Notes: generated by a model not told the origin, from the sequence alone. Counted from the stretch's first letter, positions 16,004-25,271 are shown. The stretch: DNA of 41,344 bases from Psychrobacter sp. UBA3480 (GCF_002377945.1 NZ_DFQV01000013.1:1-41344); one strand, 5' to 3'. Program-made: numbers and translations.

Positions 16004-17071
16004 CTAAAAGCTCGGACGAAATGCCCATAGTCGCTGTGTCACTACTTTGACTTCCTTGGGCATTTTACCGTCTACCTCACTACTGTTACTCGCCTGATTA
16101 TTACTAGCAGCCTCACTACTATTAACTACTTGATTATTATCAACGACAGTTTTACTAATCAAAACAGTAGCAAAACGCTCTCTCGCTTGACCGACAGTTG
16201 CATTATCAGTCGCTGTGATAAGCGCCATGAATGCTTGGCTATCAACGGCGAGCATGGGTGTTAAGGCTTTTCGTTGCTCATCATTCACACTGCCAAATAT
16301 CGGTAATTGCCATACTGCATCAATAGACGTCAGCGCCTGCTGTGCGCGCATATCTACCAGTGATTGCATCTGTTGGCTGTTAGCACCATCAATTAGTGCT
16401 GCTAACAATACAGGACTGGCAGTATTGATATTAATCGGCACATAATAAGGCACTGCGGTAAGATAAGACCGTAATACTGATAATGTTTCAGCACTCACCC
16501 CTTTCACTTCTAGAAGCTGATCGATACTGACAAAAGGCTGATTTGGCAAAGCATCTGTTGCTACAGCGTTTGACTGCTGCGCATATACCGTACTTTCATC
16601 ACCGCCATCTTGATATACCTCGCCGTCTGCATCTTGCCAATCAAGTATAGCAATAGCAATATCAGGCTCTAGATTTAGTTGCGTGAGTAGTCGTTGGAAT
16701 ACTGCTAAAGCAGTGGTATTGGCCGACCCATCTTGATACAAGTTGTTAATGTTAAAACGACCAGACTCATCGCGTAGCTCGATGCTGACACTATGATTAG
16801 CCAATGTATAAGGTGGTATAGGCTGCGCCCAGATATCTTGCGCACTATCCGTATCATTGAGGTTGCTATCAGCGCGAATCATCGTCACTGCCAACTGTTG
16901 ACCTGCATCGATATCTTGCAGCAACTGATTTTGATCGAATAACAGCCCACTACGCCTAATTGCAATTTTTTGGCTAGCAAGTATCGATCCTGCAACCACA
17001 GTAATACTTACTACCAGTAATAAGATAGTCAGCAGTGCAACACCGCGTTGAGAGTTCGCAGTCATCGACAT
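16004..17071 (-). CDS. gspK: Type II secretion minor pseudopilin GspK
   Basis: This is the largest minor pseudopilin of the type II secretion system, sitting at the pseudopilus tip with GspI and GspJ. The protein has 355 residues. A short basic leader ends in SQRG, followed by the hydrophobic segment VALLTILLLVVSITVVAG. As usual for GspK, the position after the cleavage site has no FTLxE glutamate. The soluble part carries the GspK segment ESGRFNINNLYQDG, a helix-hairpin-helix-like region and NINTASPVLLAALI. AAAGG lies 6 bases before the ATG at 17071. It is last in the gspH-I-J-K block, 48 bases after gspJ. The C-terminal part has Ser/Asn-rich repeats (SSEAASNNQASNSSEV). Confidence 0.93.
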   Translation of the reverse strand: MSMTANSQRGVALLTILLLVVSITVVAGSILASQKIAIRRSGLLFDQNQLLQDIDAGQQLAVTMIRADSNLNDTDSAQDIWAQPIPPYTLANHSVSIELRDESGRFNINNLYQDGSANTTALAVFQRLLTQLNLEPDIAIAILDWQDADGEVYQDGGDESTVYAQQSNAVATDALPNQPFVSIDQLLEVKGVSAETLSVLRSYLTAVPYYVPININTASPVLLAALIDGANSQQMQSLVDMRAQQALTSIDAVWQLPIFGSVNDEQRKALTPMLAVDSQAFMALITATDNATVGQARERFATVLISKTVVDNNQVVNSSEAASNNQASNSSEVDGKMPKEVKVVTQRLWAFRPSF

Positions 17072-17119
17072 ACATAGCCTTTGTTATTGAGCAATTGATG
17101 CATTTTAACTACTACCTTC

Positions 17120-17980
17120 TCAATTATTCGTTCCCGCACTGCTATTATTGTCACTATCATCATTACCGCTGTTGTCATTATTGGCATTGGCATTGGCATT
17201 GGCATTATCATTGCTACCACCATCTGTATCATTGGCTGTGCTTTGACTATTGCTATACGATATCGGTTGCGGAGCAAGTGCCCATTGCCAAGTGATTGGC
17301 ATGTCTTGGTATGTAAAGCTAACCGCGATTCCTTTCGGTAATAAAACAGCTGTGGGCTTAGGACTAGCTGGATTCGCTGATTGTCTCACCGCTGTATTTG
17401 TACTACTGTTCGCGTCATCGCTTGGAAATCTGGTACTTAGCTCTGGTAGATAAGCTTGCCAGCTTCCTGCTGTGACACCTTCGAGCAATACGCTGTCTAG
17501 GCTGACGCTGTCTCGCCCGCCTTCCATACTGGTATACTGGCGACGTATCAAACGCTCATCCGCAAAAATATATTCGATACGTTGGAGGCTATTGCTATTC
17601 TGATATCGTGGATCAGGATCGGCAAAGCGTACAAAGCTGATATGCTCGCCATCTAAACTCATAAAGGGCTCAGGCGCTATTTCGTTTATTTGTTCACTTG
17701 ATTGGGGTTTGTTGTTCGCGTTAGTACTATCGCTTGGACTGTTATTCGCTACACTAACACTCTGGGTAGTAATCTCTTGATAAGGGATAATTTGACCCAT
17801 GTCTTGCTGTAACTGTAAATAAGCGTACTGCAAGACAGCCAGATTGCCAGCATGAAATTGTGCGCGCTCACGAGCACGGTTGACCCCATCAAACACTTGC
17901 CAGCCTGCAACGGCTAGCATCGCAAATATTGCCATCGCAACCATTAGCTCAAGCAGTGTAAAACCACGCTGATGCCTCAC
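17120..17980 (-). CDS. gspJ: Type II secretion minor pseudopilin GspJ
   Basis: This is a minor pseudopilin of 286 residues. The prepilin cleavage motif is QRG^FTLLELM right at the N-terminus, followed by the hydrophobic helix VAMAIFAMLAVAGWQVFDG. The GspJ body includes YLQLQQDMGQIIP and IEYIFADERLIRRQY. The start is a GTG overlapping the gspI stop codon by 4 bases (GTGA), so the two are translationally coupled. The last 40 or so residues are a low-complexity Asn/Asp/Ser/Ala tail. They include an Ala-Asn run coded by four copies of the hexamer TTGGCA (plus strand 17181-17204). The tail is not part of the conserved domain and may vary between strains. Confidence 0.93.
   Translation of the reverse strand: MRHQRGFTLLELMVAMAIFAMLAVAGWQVFDGVNRARERAQFHAGNLAVLQYAYLQLQQDMGQIIPYQEITTQSVSVANNSPSDSTNANNKPQSSEQINEIAPEPFMSLDGEHISFVRFADPDPRYQNSNSLQRIEYIFADERLIRRQYTSMEGGRDSVSLDSVLLEGVTAGSWQAYLPELSTRFPSDDANSSTNTAVRQSANPASPKPTAVLLPKGIAVSFTYQDMPITWQWALAPQPISYSNSQSTANDTDGGSNDNANANANANNDNSGNDDSDNNSSAGTNN
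17181..17204 (+). repeat. Hexanucleotide microsatellite inside gspJ
   Basis: Four exact copies of TTGGCA encode alternating Ala-Asn on the minus strand. Gain or loss of units would keep the frame and only change tail length. Confidence 0.9.
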
Positions 17981-18486
17981 AGACCGCCCCCTGCTTGCCC
18001 GCTATCACCTGTTGTGCTTAGAACACTTAAATCCAAACTGCCCGTATCTTGCTCAGCATTACTTAGCATCACAGTGATATCAGTGACCGATGTGCGTATC
18101 TGTCCATCTATAATAGGCGCAACTGCGATATTCACTTCTTTTAGGGCAGGTGTGATGGCGTCACCGACTGTCATTACTATTTGCCAATCATGCCCTTGAG
18201 CATTAACGGTTTGGGTGCGGTTGGCTGTCAGCCACGTCTCTTGAATACGCAAATCAGCGGCGGCATTTTGGGCGACGAAGTGAGCAAGCGTACGAGTACG
18301 CAATATATCAACCGAACCAAGGTATGCACTACTGGCACGGCTCGCCGCGACGGCTACCACTGCTAAAATAGCCAGAGCAACCATCACTTCGATAAGGGTA
18401 AAGCCGCTCTCGCGCCCAGACTTGAGTGATATAAATTTTGATGACATAGGCTGATTTGTCATAGGAGGTTTATATAATTTAGTCAC
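17977..18486 (-). CDS. gspI: Type II secretion minor pseudopilin GspI
   Basis: This is a minor pseudopilin of 169 residues. The leader ends in GRESG^FTLIEVMVALAIL, the standard prepilin peptidase site with Glu at +5, followed by the hydrophobic helix. The body includes AHFVAQNAAADLR, matching the GspI pattern in which an A-x-N-x-x-A helix follows the stalk. The start is a GTG sharing one base with the gspH stop codon, with AGGGG upstream; ATGs at later codons have no ribosome site. The leader of about 28 residues is longer than usual. The gene overlaps gspJ by 4 bases. Confidence 0.92.
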   Translation of the reverse strand: MTKLYKPPMTNQPMSSKFISLKSGRESGFTLIEVMVALAILAVVAVAASRASSAYLGSVDILRTRTLAHFVAQNAAADLRIQETWLTANRTQTVNAQGHDWQIVMTVGDAITPALKEVNIAVAPIIDGQIRTSVTDITVMLSNAEQDTGSLDLSVLSTTGDSGQAGGGL

Positions 18487-19310
18487 TATAACCCCTGTCC
18501 GATTCGCATGCTACCATCTGGCATTATCGTAATCACCTCGCCCACTAAACGCGAATCATGAAGCACTTCAATGGTGACGGGCGTTGCTTGTCCTGTACCA
18601 AACCACAATACTTGTGGTACGTTTTGATCGCTAAACCAAGGCTGTAACGTTTGGGTTCGTCCCGTACTCTGTAAACCGCTAGAATCCAAACTTTGAACTC
18701 TAATACTCACGCCAATGGGCAGTTCAGGCAAATTGATATCCGACTCGACTTCCCAACTTGGCGTTGGTTTTTGCTCATCAGTAGAGCCTGATAGACCAGC
18801 AACCTCTGCCGACAGCTCCATAGCATTCTTAGACTGACTGTCGGTGCTATCTGACGTCATCTTTGTTATCTGATACGCAACATATGGATTTGTTAAGGTA
18901 ACGATGACTGGCTCTACTTGACCTTGCTTATCTGCTTGCAAACGCAAACCCATCGGCTGCATACGTTCAGCCGACAATAGGCGAACGTAGCTCAACGAAT
19001 CAGTCAGATGCTCATAAAAAGCGCGGTTTTTTCGGGATTCACTGCTACCGACAGACAAACTCATTATGCCAGCAAATATAGATAAGATAACCACTACCAC
19101 CACGATTTCTACCAATGTAAAACCAGCCTGTGTCCGACTGTTTATTGGTGAGACTGATGATAAGTGATAAGCATCACTTGATATTGAGGCGCAGCTGTGA
19201 CAATGGTCTGTAGGTCTTGTATCTAAGCAGATTGACTGAGACGTTTGACTAATTAGAGTAAAAGAGCAAATAGCCGCTGAACTGGACTGCGTCTTAACAC
19301 TGACCGGCAT
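18486..19310 (-). CDS. gspH: Type II secretion pseudopilin GspH (long leader)
   Basis: This is a GspH/FimT-family minor pseudopilin of 274 residues. The cleavage motif TQAG^FTLVEIVVVVVILSIF is clear but begins at about residue 62, whereas most leaders are 5-20 residues. The ATG at 19310 has a fair ribosome site (AGGTG, 6 bases before it), and I see no ATG, GTG or TTG in frame close to the cleavage site, so the long leader seems real. The body contains SYVRLLSAERMQPMGLRL and near the end MPDGSM, as in GspH. The 18841-18700 part (minus strand) is Ser/Thr-rich. It is first of four tightly packed genes. Confidence 0.88.
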   Translation of the reverse strand: MPVSVKTQSSSAAICSFTLISQTSQSICLDTRPTDHCHSCASISSDAYHLSSVSPINSRTQAGFTLVEIVVVVVILSIFAGIMSLSVGSSESRKNRAFYEHLTDSLSYVRLLSAERMQPMGLRLQADKQGQVEPVIVTLTNPYVAYQITKMTSDSTDSQSKNAMELSAEVAGLSGSTDEQKPTPSWEVESDINLPELPIGVSIRVQSLDSSGLQSTGRTQTLQPWFSDQNVPQVLWFGTGQATPVTIEVLHDSRLVGEVITIMPDGSMRIGQGL

Positions 19311-19491
19311 ATTGCACCTATAAGCCCAATTTTAATTGTCGCAGAATGAGAAAGAGTTTTTGAAGAATATTAGAAGATACGTGAATTCATACTGCAATTC
19401 GTGCTGCAATAGTAAGCATTACAACACGATTTATTAAAACCAAGAAAGGTTCATAACCCAAAAATTACTTGCTACTTTATTAATAGCTACT

Positions 19492-20175
19492 TTAGTAGTT
19501 GGTATTGCGGTGCTCTTCTGATTCAGTATCGATTTGCTCTACCAGCTCTTGCATGTCCTCATCCATGACCTCTTCATCATCAGCAGGATAATGGCTTGGC
19601 AACTCTAGCACTTGCTGAACAAAAGCATAACGTAGCGTATCACGGCGACCTAAATAGCGTTGGTAAAAGCTTGAGTTTAGTAGCCCTGCACCGCCCTGAC
19701 CAATCGCCCAAATAGACGATAGATAATCACGAGTACTCAAATTACTGTGCTCGTCTTTTAAGTATGCGCTAATAATATCAATCAAACGCTTCATGCGCTG
19801 GCGACGGATATCATATAACTCACCAAACAAACGATTGAGACCAGTCACTGATGCTGCCAGACGCTCTTCAATTTGGTTCAATAGCATGGCTTTTTGCGGA
19901 TTGAATAATTGCTGGAAAATCATGCGGGCAACGCCTGCCGACGGGCAGTCATCAATACGGTTAATCTCAAACAATTGCTCTTCGTAACGAATAATAATAC
20001 GCAGATAAAGCTCATCTTTACTGGAGAAATGCTTGTACAGGGTGCCTTTAGCCAAATCGAGCTGATCTGCCAAACTGTCTAAAGTGATATCACCATCGCC
20101 TGACTCAAGTAGCAATTGTTCTGCCATCGCTAAGATGTTCTCTTCTCGTGCCTTGAACTGGTGCTGACGACTCAT
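19492..20175 (-). CDS. TetR-family transcriptional regulator
   Basis: This is a 227-residue TetR-type repressor. The helix-turn-helix is unmistakable (ITLDSLADQLDLAKGTLYKH followed by FSSKDELY, about residues 30-57). The ligand domain has no motif I can link to a known effector. The tail is strongly acidic (DDEEVMDEDMQELVEQIDTE). It lies between tatD and gspH on the same strand, 181 bases before gspH. A possible operator-like site is at 20381-20396. The target genes are unknown. Confidence 0.92.
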   Translation of the reverse strand: MSRQHQFKAREENILAMAEQLLLESGDGDITLDSLADQLDLAKGTLYKHFSSKDELYLRIIIRYEEQLFEINRIDDCPSAGVARMIFQQLFNPQKAMLLNQIEERLAASVTGLNRLFGELYDIRRQRMKRLIDIISAYLKDEHSNLSTRDYLSSIWAIGQGGAGLLNSSFYQRYLGRRDTLRYAFVQQVLELPSHYPADDEEVMDEDMQELVEQIDTESEEHRNTNY

Positions 20176-20380
20176 AATCTCTCCTAAAACATGACAAGAT
20201 TAAGCATATGACCATCAATTATGTGCGTACATTTGGCAATGAGCGTATAAAACTATACAAGAACTGCTGAAATACCATAAAAGGGATATGCTTATATTTA
20301 CAAATAGTCATTGATAATCATATAGTTAGATTTAGTAATTCAAATACTAAAGGGGATTAAACTATACGACTATCATATAA

Positions 20381-20396
20381 ATGACTGACTGGTCAT
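20381..20396. promoter_or_regulatory. Candidate TetR-type operator
   Basis: ATGACTGACTGGTCAT has inverted 5-base ends (ATGAC/GTCAT) around TGACTG. The TGACTGACTGGTCA pattern resembles sites bound by several TetR-family repressors. It lies about 205 bases upstream of the TetR gene start and just past the tatD stop. Confidence 0.35.
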
Positions 20397-20408
20397 AGCA
20401 TAACCATT

Positions 20409-21197
20409 TTAGCGATACTGTGCCAGTAAATTTTCAAAGTTTTTTGCGGTTAATGCTCCAACCTCGTTACTATCACAACCATACATATCTGCGATAAAGC
20501 TGGCAACATAAGGTACGTAGGCAGGCTCATTGGGACGACCACGCTTAGGCACAGGCGCCAAATATGGACTGTCGGTCTCAATCAAGATCCTGTCTCTAGG
20601 CATGTGCCTTGCAGCATCTTGGATATTTTGGGCACTTTTAAAACTGACAATGCCTGAGAAAGAGATATAAAATCCTAAATCTAAAGCACGTTTCGCAGTC
20701 TCCCAGTCTTCAGTGAAGCAATGGATAATACCATGCTCAGCACCTTCACTTCTTAGGATATCGATCGTATCTTCTTTTGCATCGCGCATATGTATGACAA
20801 GCGGTTTTTCTAGTTGCTGACTGGCATGGATATGACGTGCAAGACTGGCTTGCTGCTCTTTTTTATTTTCTGTAGACCAGTAGTAATCTAGCCCTGTCTC
20901 GCCTATTGCCCATACATGGTCTTGATCAGCAGTTTCTATTAGACGCTCAACCGTCGCTGATTTCAGTACATCGATATCTTCACAGGGATGAATCCCTACA
21001 CTCATCCCTAGATTTAATGTCTCGTCACCATAGGTGCTCACAATATTGGCAATCTCGTCATATTCTGCAAAATCACACATCATCGCCATCGCACGGGTAA
21101 CATTAGCAGTTTTCATGGCGTCAATCGCGCCAGATAATTTACCATCGTATTTCGTCAAATCTAAACGGTTAAGGTGACAATGAGTATCTGTAAACAT
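20409..21197 (-). CDS. TatD-family metal-dependent hydrolase/DNase
   Basis: This is a TIM-barrel metallohydrolase of 262 residues. Metal-binding motifs appear in order: THCHLN (residues 4-9), GETGLDYYW with the central glutamate, IHMRDA, IHCFTE and IETDSPYLAPVP with the last aspartate. TatD proteins act as 3'-5' exonucleases or other phosphohydrolases; YcfH and YjjV are close relatives and cannot be separated here. It lies downstream of the GspE-type ATPase on the same strand. Its link to secretion, if any, is only by position. Confidence 0.93.
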   Translation of the reverse strand: MFTDTHCHLNRLDLTKYDGKLSGAIDAMKTANVTRAMAMMCDFAEYDEIANIVSTYGDETLNLGMSVGIHPCEDIDVLKSATVERLIETADQDHVWAIGETGLDYYWSTENKKEQQASLARHIHASQQLEKPLVIHMRDAKEDTIDILRSEGAEHGIIHCFTEDWETAKRALDLGFYISFSGIVSFKSAQNIQDAARHMPRDRILIETDSPYLAPVPKRGRPNEPAYVPYVASFIADMYGCDSNEVGALTAKNFENLLAQYR

Positions 21198-21354
21198 AAA
21201 TAATCTCGTTGTTAAAAACTTATCAATTAAAAGTCTGGGAATTAAAATTTAAATCTTATTTGCATTGATTGCTGTGAAGGAAGCTGTTTTCAAGTGACAT
21301 CATATTTCCTACTTTTAAAAACCTATTCACCAATCCATGTCCTAATACATGAGA

Positions 21355-23142
21355 CTAATTAAGAGGCACGACTCGCATCACCTCTTCTATGGTTGTCACG
21401 CCTTCACTAATACGTTTTGCACCTGATAAACGTAATGGCTGTAGACCTTCACGATAGGCTTGTTGTTTGAGCACATCTAAGTTTGTATCGGCTGCAACCA
21501 GTTTTTTTAATTCGTTAGACAACGGCATAATCTCGTATAGGCCGACTCGTCCCTGATAACCAGTGTGTCGACAATGCTCGCAGCCTTGAGCAATATAAAT
21601 TTGTGCTGGGGCAGGCGCACGCCAAGGCTGTACCAACTCCTGCCATTGAATGGCAACCTCGCTGTCTGGCACAACGTCTACCGCTTTTTTGCAATGCGGG
21701 CATAGCGTACGTAACAAGCGCTGTGCCATTACGCCTAAGATAGTCGCTGATGTCAAAAATGGCTGAATACCTAAATCATGCAAACGAGTGATTGAACTTG
21801 GCGCATCGTTAGTATGTAGTGTCGAGAGCACTAAATGCCCTGTCAATGAAGCTTGTACTGCCATATTGGCTGTTTCGGCATCACGAATCTCCCCCACCAT
21901 AATAATATCAGGATCTTGACGCATCAAAGAGCGAATGCCGTCAGCAAAGTTTAGATCGACACCTGGATTTACTTGCATTTGGTTAAATGCAGGTTCAATC
22001 ATTTCAATAGGATCTTCAATGGTACAGACATTGACTTGTTCAGTCGCTAACTGCTTGAGGGTACTATATAAGGTCGTGGTCTTACCCGAACCTGTAGGCC
22101 CAGTGACCAAAATAATGCCGTTTGGATGAGCAGTCAATTCATGCCATGTTTCAAGCTGCTTGCCGGATAGACCAAGCTGAGCGAAGGAACGCACCAGTAC
22201 TTCAGGATCGAACACCCGCATGACCAACTTTTCACCAAAAGCGGTTGGCATAGTCGACAAACGAAGTTCTGTCTCTAGTCCCTTCGGCGTTCGCGTCTTT
22301 AAACGACCGTCTTGTGGTTTACGCTTTTCTGCGACATTTAGCCGCCCTAAAATTTTGATACGTGCGGTCACCGCGACGATGATTGCCAATGGCATCTCAT
22401 ACACCGTATGAAGTACACCATCGATACGGAAGCGCACCTTACCTGTCTCACGGCGTGGCTCTAAATGGATATCACTAGCTCGTTGCTCAAAGGCATATTG
22501 CAACAGCCAATCAACCACTCTAACTATATGCTGGTCATTGGCATCAGGGTTGGTATTGTCACCCAATTGCAATAATGCTTCGACATTGGTCACATCGGCA
22601 GCTGCACGCTTATGGACACTATTTGCGCCTGCAATCGCTTGGGTGACTTGATAGAACTCTTGCCGATAGCGTTTAATCTGCTCAGGATTGATATAGACCG
22701 TACGATAGCTTTTTGACTTAATCAGTTTTTCAATACTTGAGTGCCAGTCAGTATAAAAAGGCTGATCCGTTCCAATAATCACTTCGTCTACAGCGACCTC
22801 AATCGGTAAAATATGCTGTGAACGTGCATATTCAAATGACATCAATTGTGTGACCGCAGGGACATCAACTTTTAAAGGGTCAATACGAACTAGAGACATG
22901 TCTGCTTTAGCCGCCAACCACTGGTTGAGCCAAGCCAAAGTCAACTTGTTTTCAGCGCTATTGTCCGTCGCATGGCCATTCGGCAAGCCAAATTCACTAA
23001 TCGTTAGTAAAGGGTGCTGCGCTTTGTCGCGACGGCTAGTAATGACTAGATTATAGCCGCGTTGGTCAATCACTTTATCTGCCAATAGCTCATCTAGACA
23101 CCAACGCAAATCAATCACTATCGAGTACTGTTGAGCAGACAT
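21355..23142 (-). CDS. gspE: GspE/PulE-family secretion ATPase
   Basis: This is the hexameric cytoplasmic ATPase that drives type II secretion (or type IV pilus) assembly; it has 595 residues. Domains in order: an N-terminal MshEN/N1-like region, then an N2 domain with RASDIHLEPR and VRFRIDGVLHTVYEMP. Next come Walker A GPTGSGKTTT, the Asp box NVCTIEDPIE, Walker B DPDIIMVGEIRDAETA, the His box TGHLVLSTLHTNDA, and a CPHC...CEHC four-cysteine zinc site. The four-Cys site and GVMAQRLLRTLCPHC fit GspE and also PilB. The nearby gspH-I-J-K genes favour GspE, but the length and lone position leave PilB-like roles open. The ribosome site AGAGAG precedes the ATG. Confidence 0.85.
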   Translation of the reverse strand: MSAQQYSIVIDLRWCLDELLADKVIDQRGYNLVITSRRDKAQHPLLTISEFGLPNGHATDNSAENKLTLAWLNQWLAAKADMSLVRIDPLKVDVPAVTQLMSFEYARSQHILPIEVAVDEVIIGTDQPFYTDWHSSIEKLIKSKSYRTVYINPEQIKRYRQEFYQVTQAIAGANSVHKRAAADVTNVEALLQLGDNTNPDANDQHIVRVVDWLLQYAFEQRASDIHLEPRRETGKVRFRIDGVLHTVYEMPLAIIVAVTARIKILGRLNVAEKRKPQDGRLKTRTPKGLETELRLSTMPTAFGEKLVMRVFDPEVLVRSFAQLGLSGKQLETWHELTAHPNGIILVTGPTGSGKTTTLYSTLKQLATEQVNVCTIEDPIEMIEPAFNQMQVNPGVDLNFADGIRSLMRQDPDIIMVGEIRDAETANMAVQASLTGHLVLSTLHTNDAPSSITRLHDLGIQPFLTSATILGVMAQRLLRTLCPHCKKAVDVVPDSEVAIQWQELVQPWRAPAPAQIYIAQGCEHCRHTGYQGRVGLYEIMPLSNELKKLVAADTNLDVLKQQAYREGLQPLRLSGAKRISEGVTTIEEVMRVVPLN

Positions 23143-23201
23143 ATCTCTCTTCTTCTATTGTTTTAAAATGTGTTGTCAAAAATAATATCAATGCAAGCCA
23201 G

Positions 23202-24071
23202 CTACACCGCAACCACAGCGATTATCTGTAGCTGTCCTGATTCTATCAACTGAAAACTCACGTCAACCGATTTATAGCGCATAACAAATGGTGTAGCGAT
23301 CTCTGTCCGTCGATAAGCTGGACGCGGGTCTTGGGCAATTAGCTCTTTGATAATACTCATATCTGAGGCTATCAATTGATTTTGTATACGATGAATCGTA
23401 GACGCAACTGTCGCACTATTCGATCCAGTGTTTGCATCTTTGATACTTGTATCATTATTGCTTGTATTATTATTAGCATTACTAGGCTCGCCCGCGCTTA
23501 CTAGCATCATAAACTGTTCATTAGCGGCATCGGTCACGGTCACAGTTAATACTTCTGGAGCAGTTGGTGCAAATCCACTCTCTGTCTGAATCAGTGCATC
23601 ACTATAGGCCACATATGGCTTTATATCGATGATTGGCGTGCCATCTATCATATCAGCGCCTTTGATAATTAATAATACACGACCTTGAACTATTTTGACT
23701 TGCTCGAGCTTAACGACAGATAGGCCTAGCCCTGAAGGCCGATACATACTGCGACTGGCAAACACCCCTATTTTTTGATTACCGCCCAATCTTGGTGGTC
23801 GTACTTGAGCGCGAAAACTAGTACTGGTTTCATTGTTATTTTTATATCGATAATTATAATGAAACTGCCAACTCACCCATATATGACTAAACTTATCCAA
23901 ACCATCAAATGCAGCTGGCGTATCATATGGCGCTAACATCTCAATGACACTAGTCAGAGCAACCAGGTTTGGCTGGCGCGGCGCACCGAATTTTTGTGAA
24001 AGCGGAGCACGGTGATAGCCAACAACAGGAGCTTGATGGTAGTTATCTAACAGGGGATTCTCATCAAGCAT
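23202..24071 (-). CDS. trmO: tRNA (adenine37-N6)-methyltransferase TrmO (TsaA/YaeB family)
   Basis: TrmO methylates N6 of t6A37 in certain tRNAs using S-adenosylmethionine. The N-terminal beta-barrel UPF0066 domain is clear: APVVGYHRAPLSQKFGAPRQ, FDGLDKFSHIWVSWQFHYN, VRPPRLGGNQKIGVFASRS and MYRPSGLGLSVVKLEQV. The segment IDIKPYVAYSDA also fits. A C-terminal domain follows after an Asn/Ser/Thr-rich insert at about residues 188-218. The TTG at 24092 is in frame, but GGAG lies 7 bases before the ATG at 24071, which I choose (289 residues). It is the first gene of the minus-strand run that continues into gspE. Confidence 0.93.
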   Translation of the reverse strand: MLDENPLLDNYHQAPVVGYHRAPLSQKFGAPRQPNLVALTSVIEMLAPYDTPAAFDGLDKFSHIWVSWQFHYNYRYKNNNETSTSFRAQVRPPRLGGNQKIGVFASRSMYRPSGLGLSVVKLEQVKIVQGRVLLIIKGADMIDGTPIIDIKPYVAYSDALIQTESGFAPTAPEVLTVTVTDAANEQFMMLVSAGEPSNANNNTSNNDTSIKDANTGSNSATVASTIHRIQNQLIASDMSIIKELIAQDPRPAYRRTEIATPFVMRYKSVDVSFQLIESGQLQIIAVVAV

Positions 24072-24497
24072 AGACCAACTCCAGTAATACAAAACTGGCC
24101 TAATAAAGCAGTTTTGCCAAATGATACAAAATTACTCACTAACGATATTCCATTTTATCATGCTAGACAATCACTGCTAGACGGATTTTTATTTTAAAGT
24201 TTGGTATTATGAGCAAGAAATTTGATGAGAGTCATTTACATTTGGGCGATATGACCAGTAATGCTGTCATCGTTGACGCAAATTTACTATGTCTAATGAC
24301 GTAATAGCTGGCTATATATAAGCTGATAAACCAGCTGTATTACGCTTACTCATCATTTACTCGTTCATAAAAATAGCAGTTTCGACAACGATTAAAAGAC
24401 TGATACGTTTTTATAATGCTCAATTTAACATTGAAAATTCTGATTTAATACTTATTCAAACTTAACACACAAATAACAACTTATTAACGAGGACTTT
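24072..24497. other. Divergent intergenic region between trmO and fpr
   Basis: This 426-base AT-rich stretch holds no supported gene; a 31-codon frame at 24210 has no features. It must contain the promoters of trmO (minus) and fpr (plus), but I see no strong box pair. TAATAGCTGG (24302-24311) and CCAGCTGTATTA (24331-24342) form an imperfect hairpin. Confidence 0.4.
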
Positions 24498-25271
24498 ATG
24501 TCAAAACTTCGCACCGAAACGGTCACAGAGGTTCATCACTGGAATGACTCTCTATTTAGTATCAAAACCACTCGTGACGATGGCTTGCGCTTTCGTAATG
24601 GCGAATTTGCGATGATTGGACTTGTTGTTGATGGCAAGCCACTATTACGCGCTTATTCAATTGCTAGCCCTAACTATGAAGATCATTTAGAATTCTTTTC
24701 TATTAAAGTTCAAGATGGTCCATTAACTTCGCGCTTACAGCATATCAAAGTAGGTGATGAGCTGTTAGTCAGTAAAAAACCAACGGGCACACTAGTATTG
24801 GACGACCTGCTACCAGGTAAGAACCTTTACATGCTCTCTACTGGTACTGGTCTTGCTCCGTTCTTGTCACTAGCACGTGATCCTGAAGTGTATGAGCGTT
24901 TTGACAAAATCATCTTAGTACATGGCGTACGTCATGTTCATGATTTGGCTTATCGTGAGATGTTTGAAAACGAGCTGCCTAATGATGAAATTTTTGGTGA
25001 ATGGTATCGCGAAAAATTCATCTATTACCCAACCGTTACACGTGAAGAATTCAGAAACCAAGGACGTGTCACTGATTTGATGAAATCAGGCAAATTGTTC
25101 GAAGATATTGGTTTACCGCCAATGAATAAAGACGACGACCGTGTCATGCTTTGTGGCAGCATGCCGTTTAATGCTGAGGTTTCTGCTATTTTAGATGACT
25201 TCGGCCTCACTGTTTCCCCACGTATGGGTGTGCAGGCAGATTACGCAGTTGAGCGTGCCTTTGTCGGCTAG
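24498..25271 (+). CDS. fpr: Ferredoxin/flavodoxin-NADP+ reductase
   Basis: This is an FAD-containing reductase that passes electrons between NADPH and ferredoxin or flavodoxin; it has 257 residues, as in bacterial Fpr. The FAD-binding motif is LLRAYSIASPNYEDHLEFFS (R-x-Y-S). The glycine-rich STGTGLAPFLSLARDPEVYE binds NADP, and MLCGSMPFNAEVSAIL is the later nucleotide motif. The C-terminus ADYAVERAFVG, with penultimate aromatic-rich residues, is the form seen in the Pseudomonas/Azotobacter subclass. A ribosome site GAGG lies 5 bases before the ATG. A perfect hairpin starts at the base after the stop codon. Fpr is often part of the oxidative-stress response; no such control is visible here. 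Confidence 0.96.
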   Translation: MSKLRTETVTEVHHWNDSLFSIKTTRDDGLRFRNGEFAMIGLVVDGKPLLRAYSIASPNYEDHLEFFSIKVQDGPLTSRLQHIKVGDELLVSKKPTGTLVLDDLLPGKNLYMLSTGTGLAPFLSLARDPEVYERFDKIILVHGVRHVHDLAYREMFENELPNDEIFGEWYREKFIYYPTVTREEFRNQGRVTDLMKSGKLFEDIGLPPMNKDDDRVMLCGSMPFNAEVSAILDDFGLTVSPRMGVQADYAVERAFVG

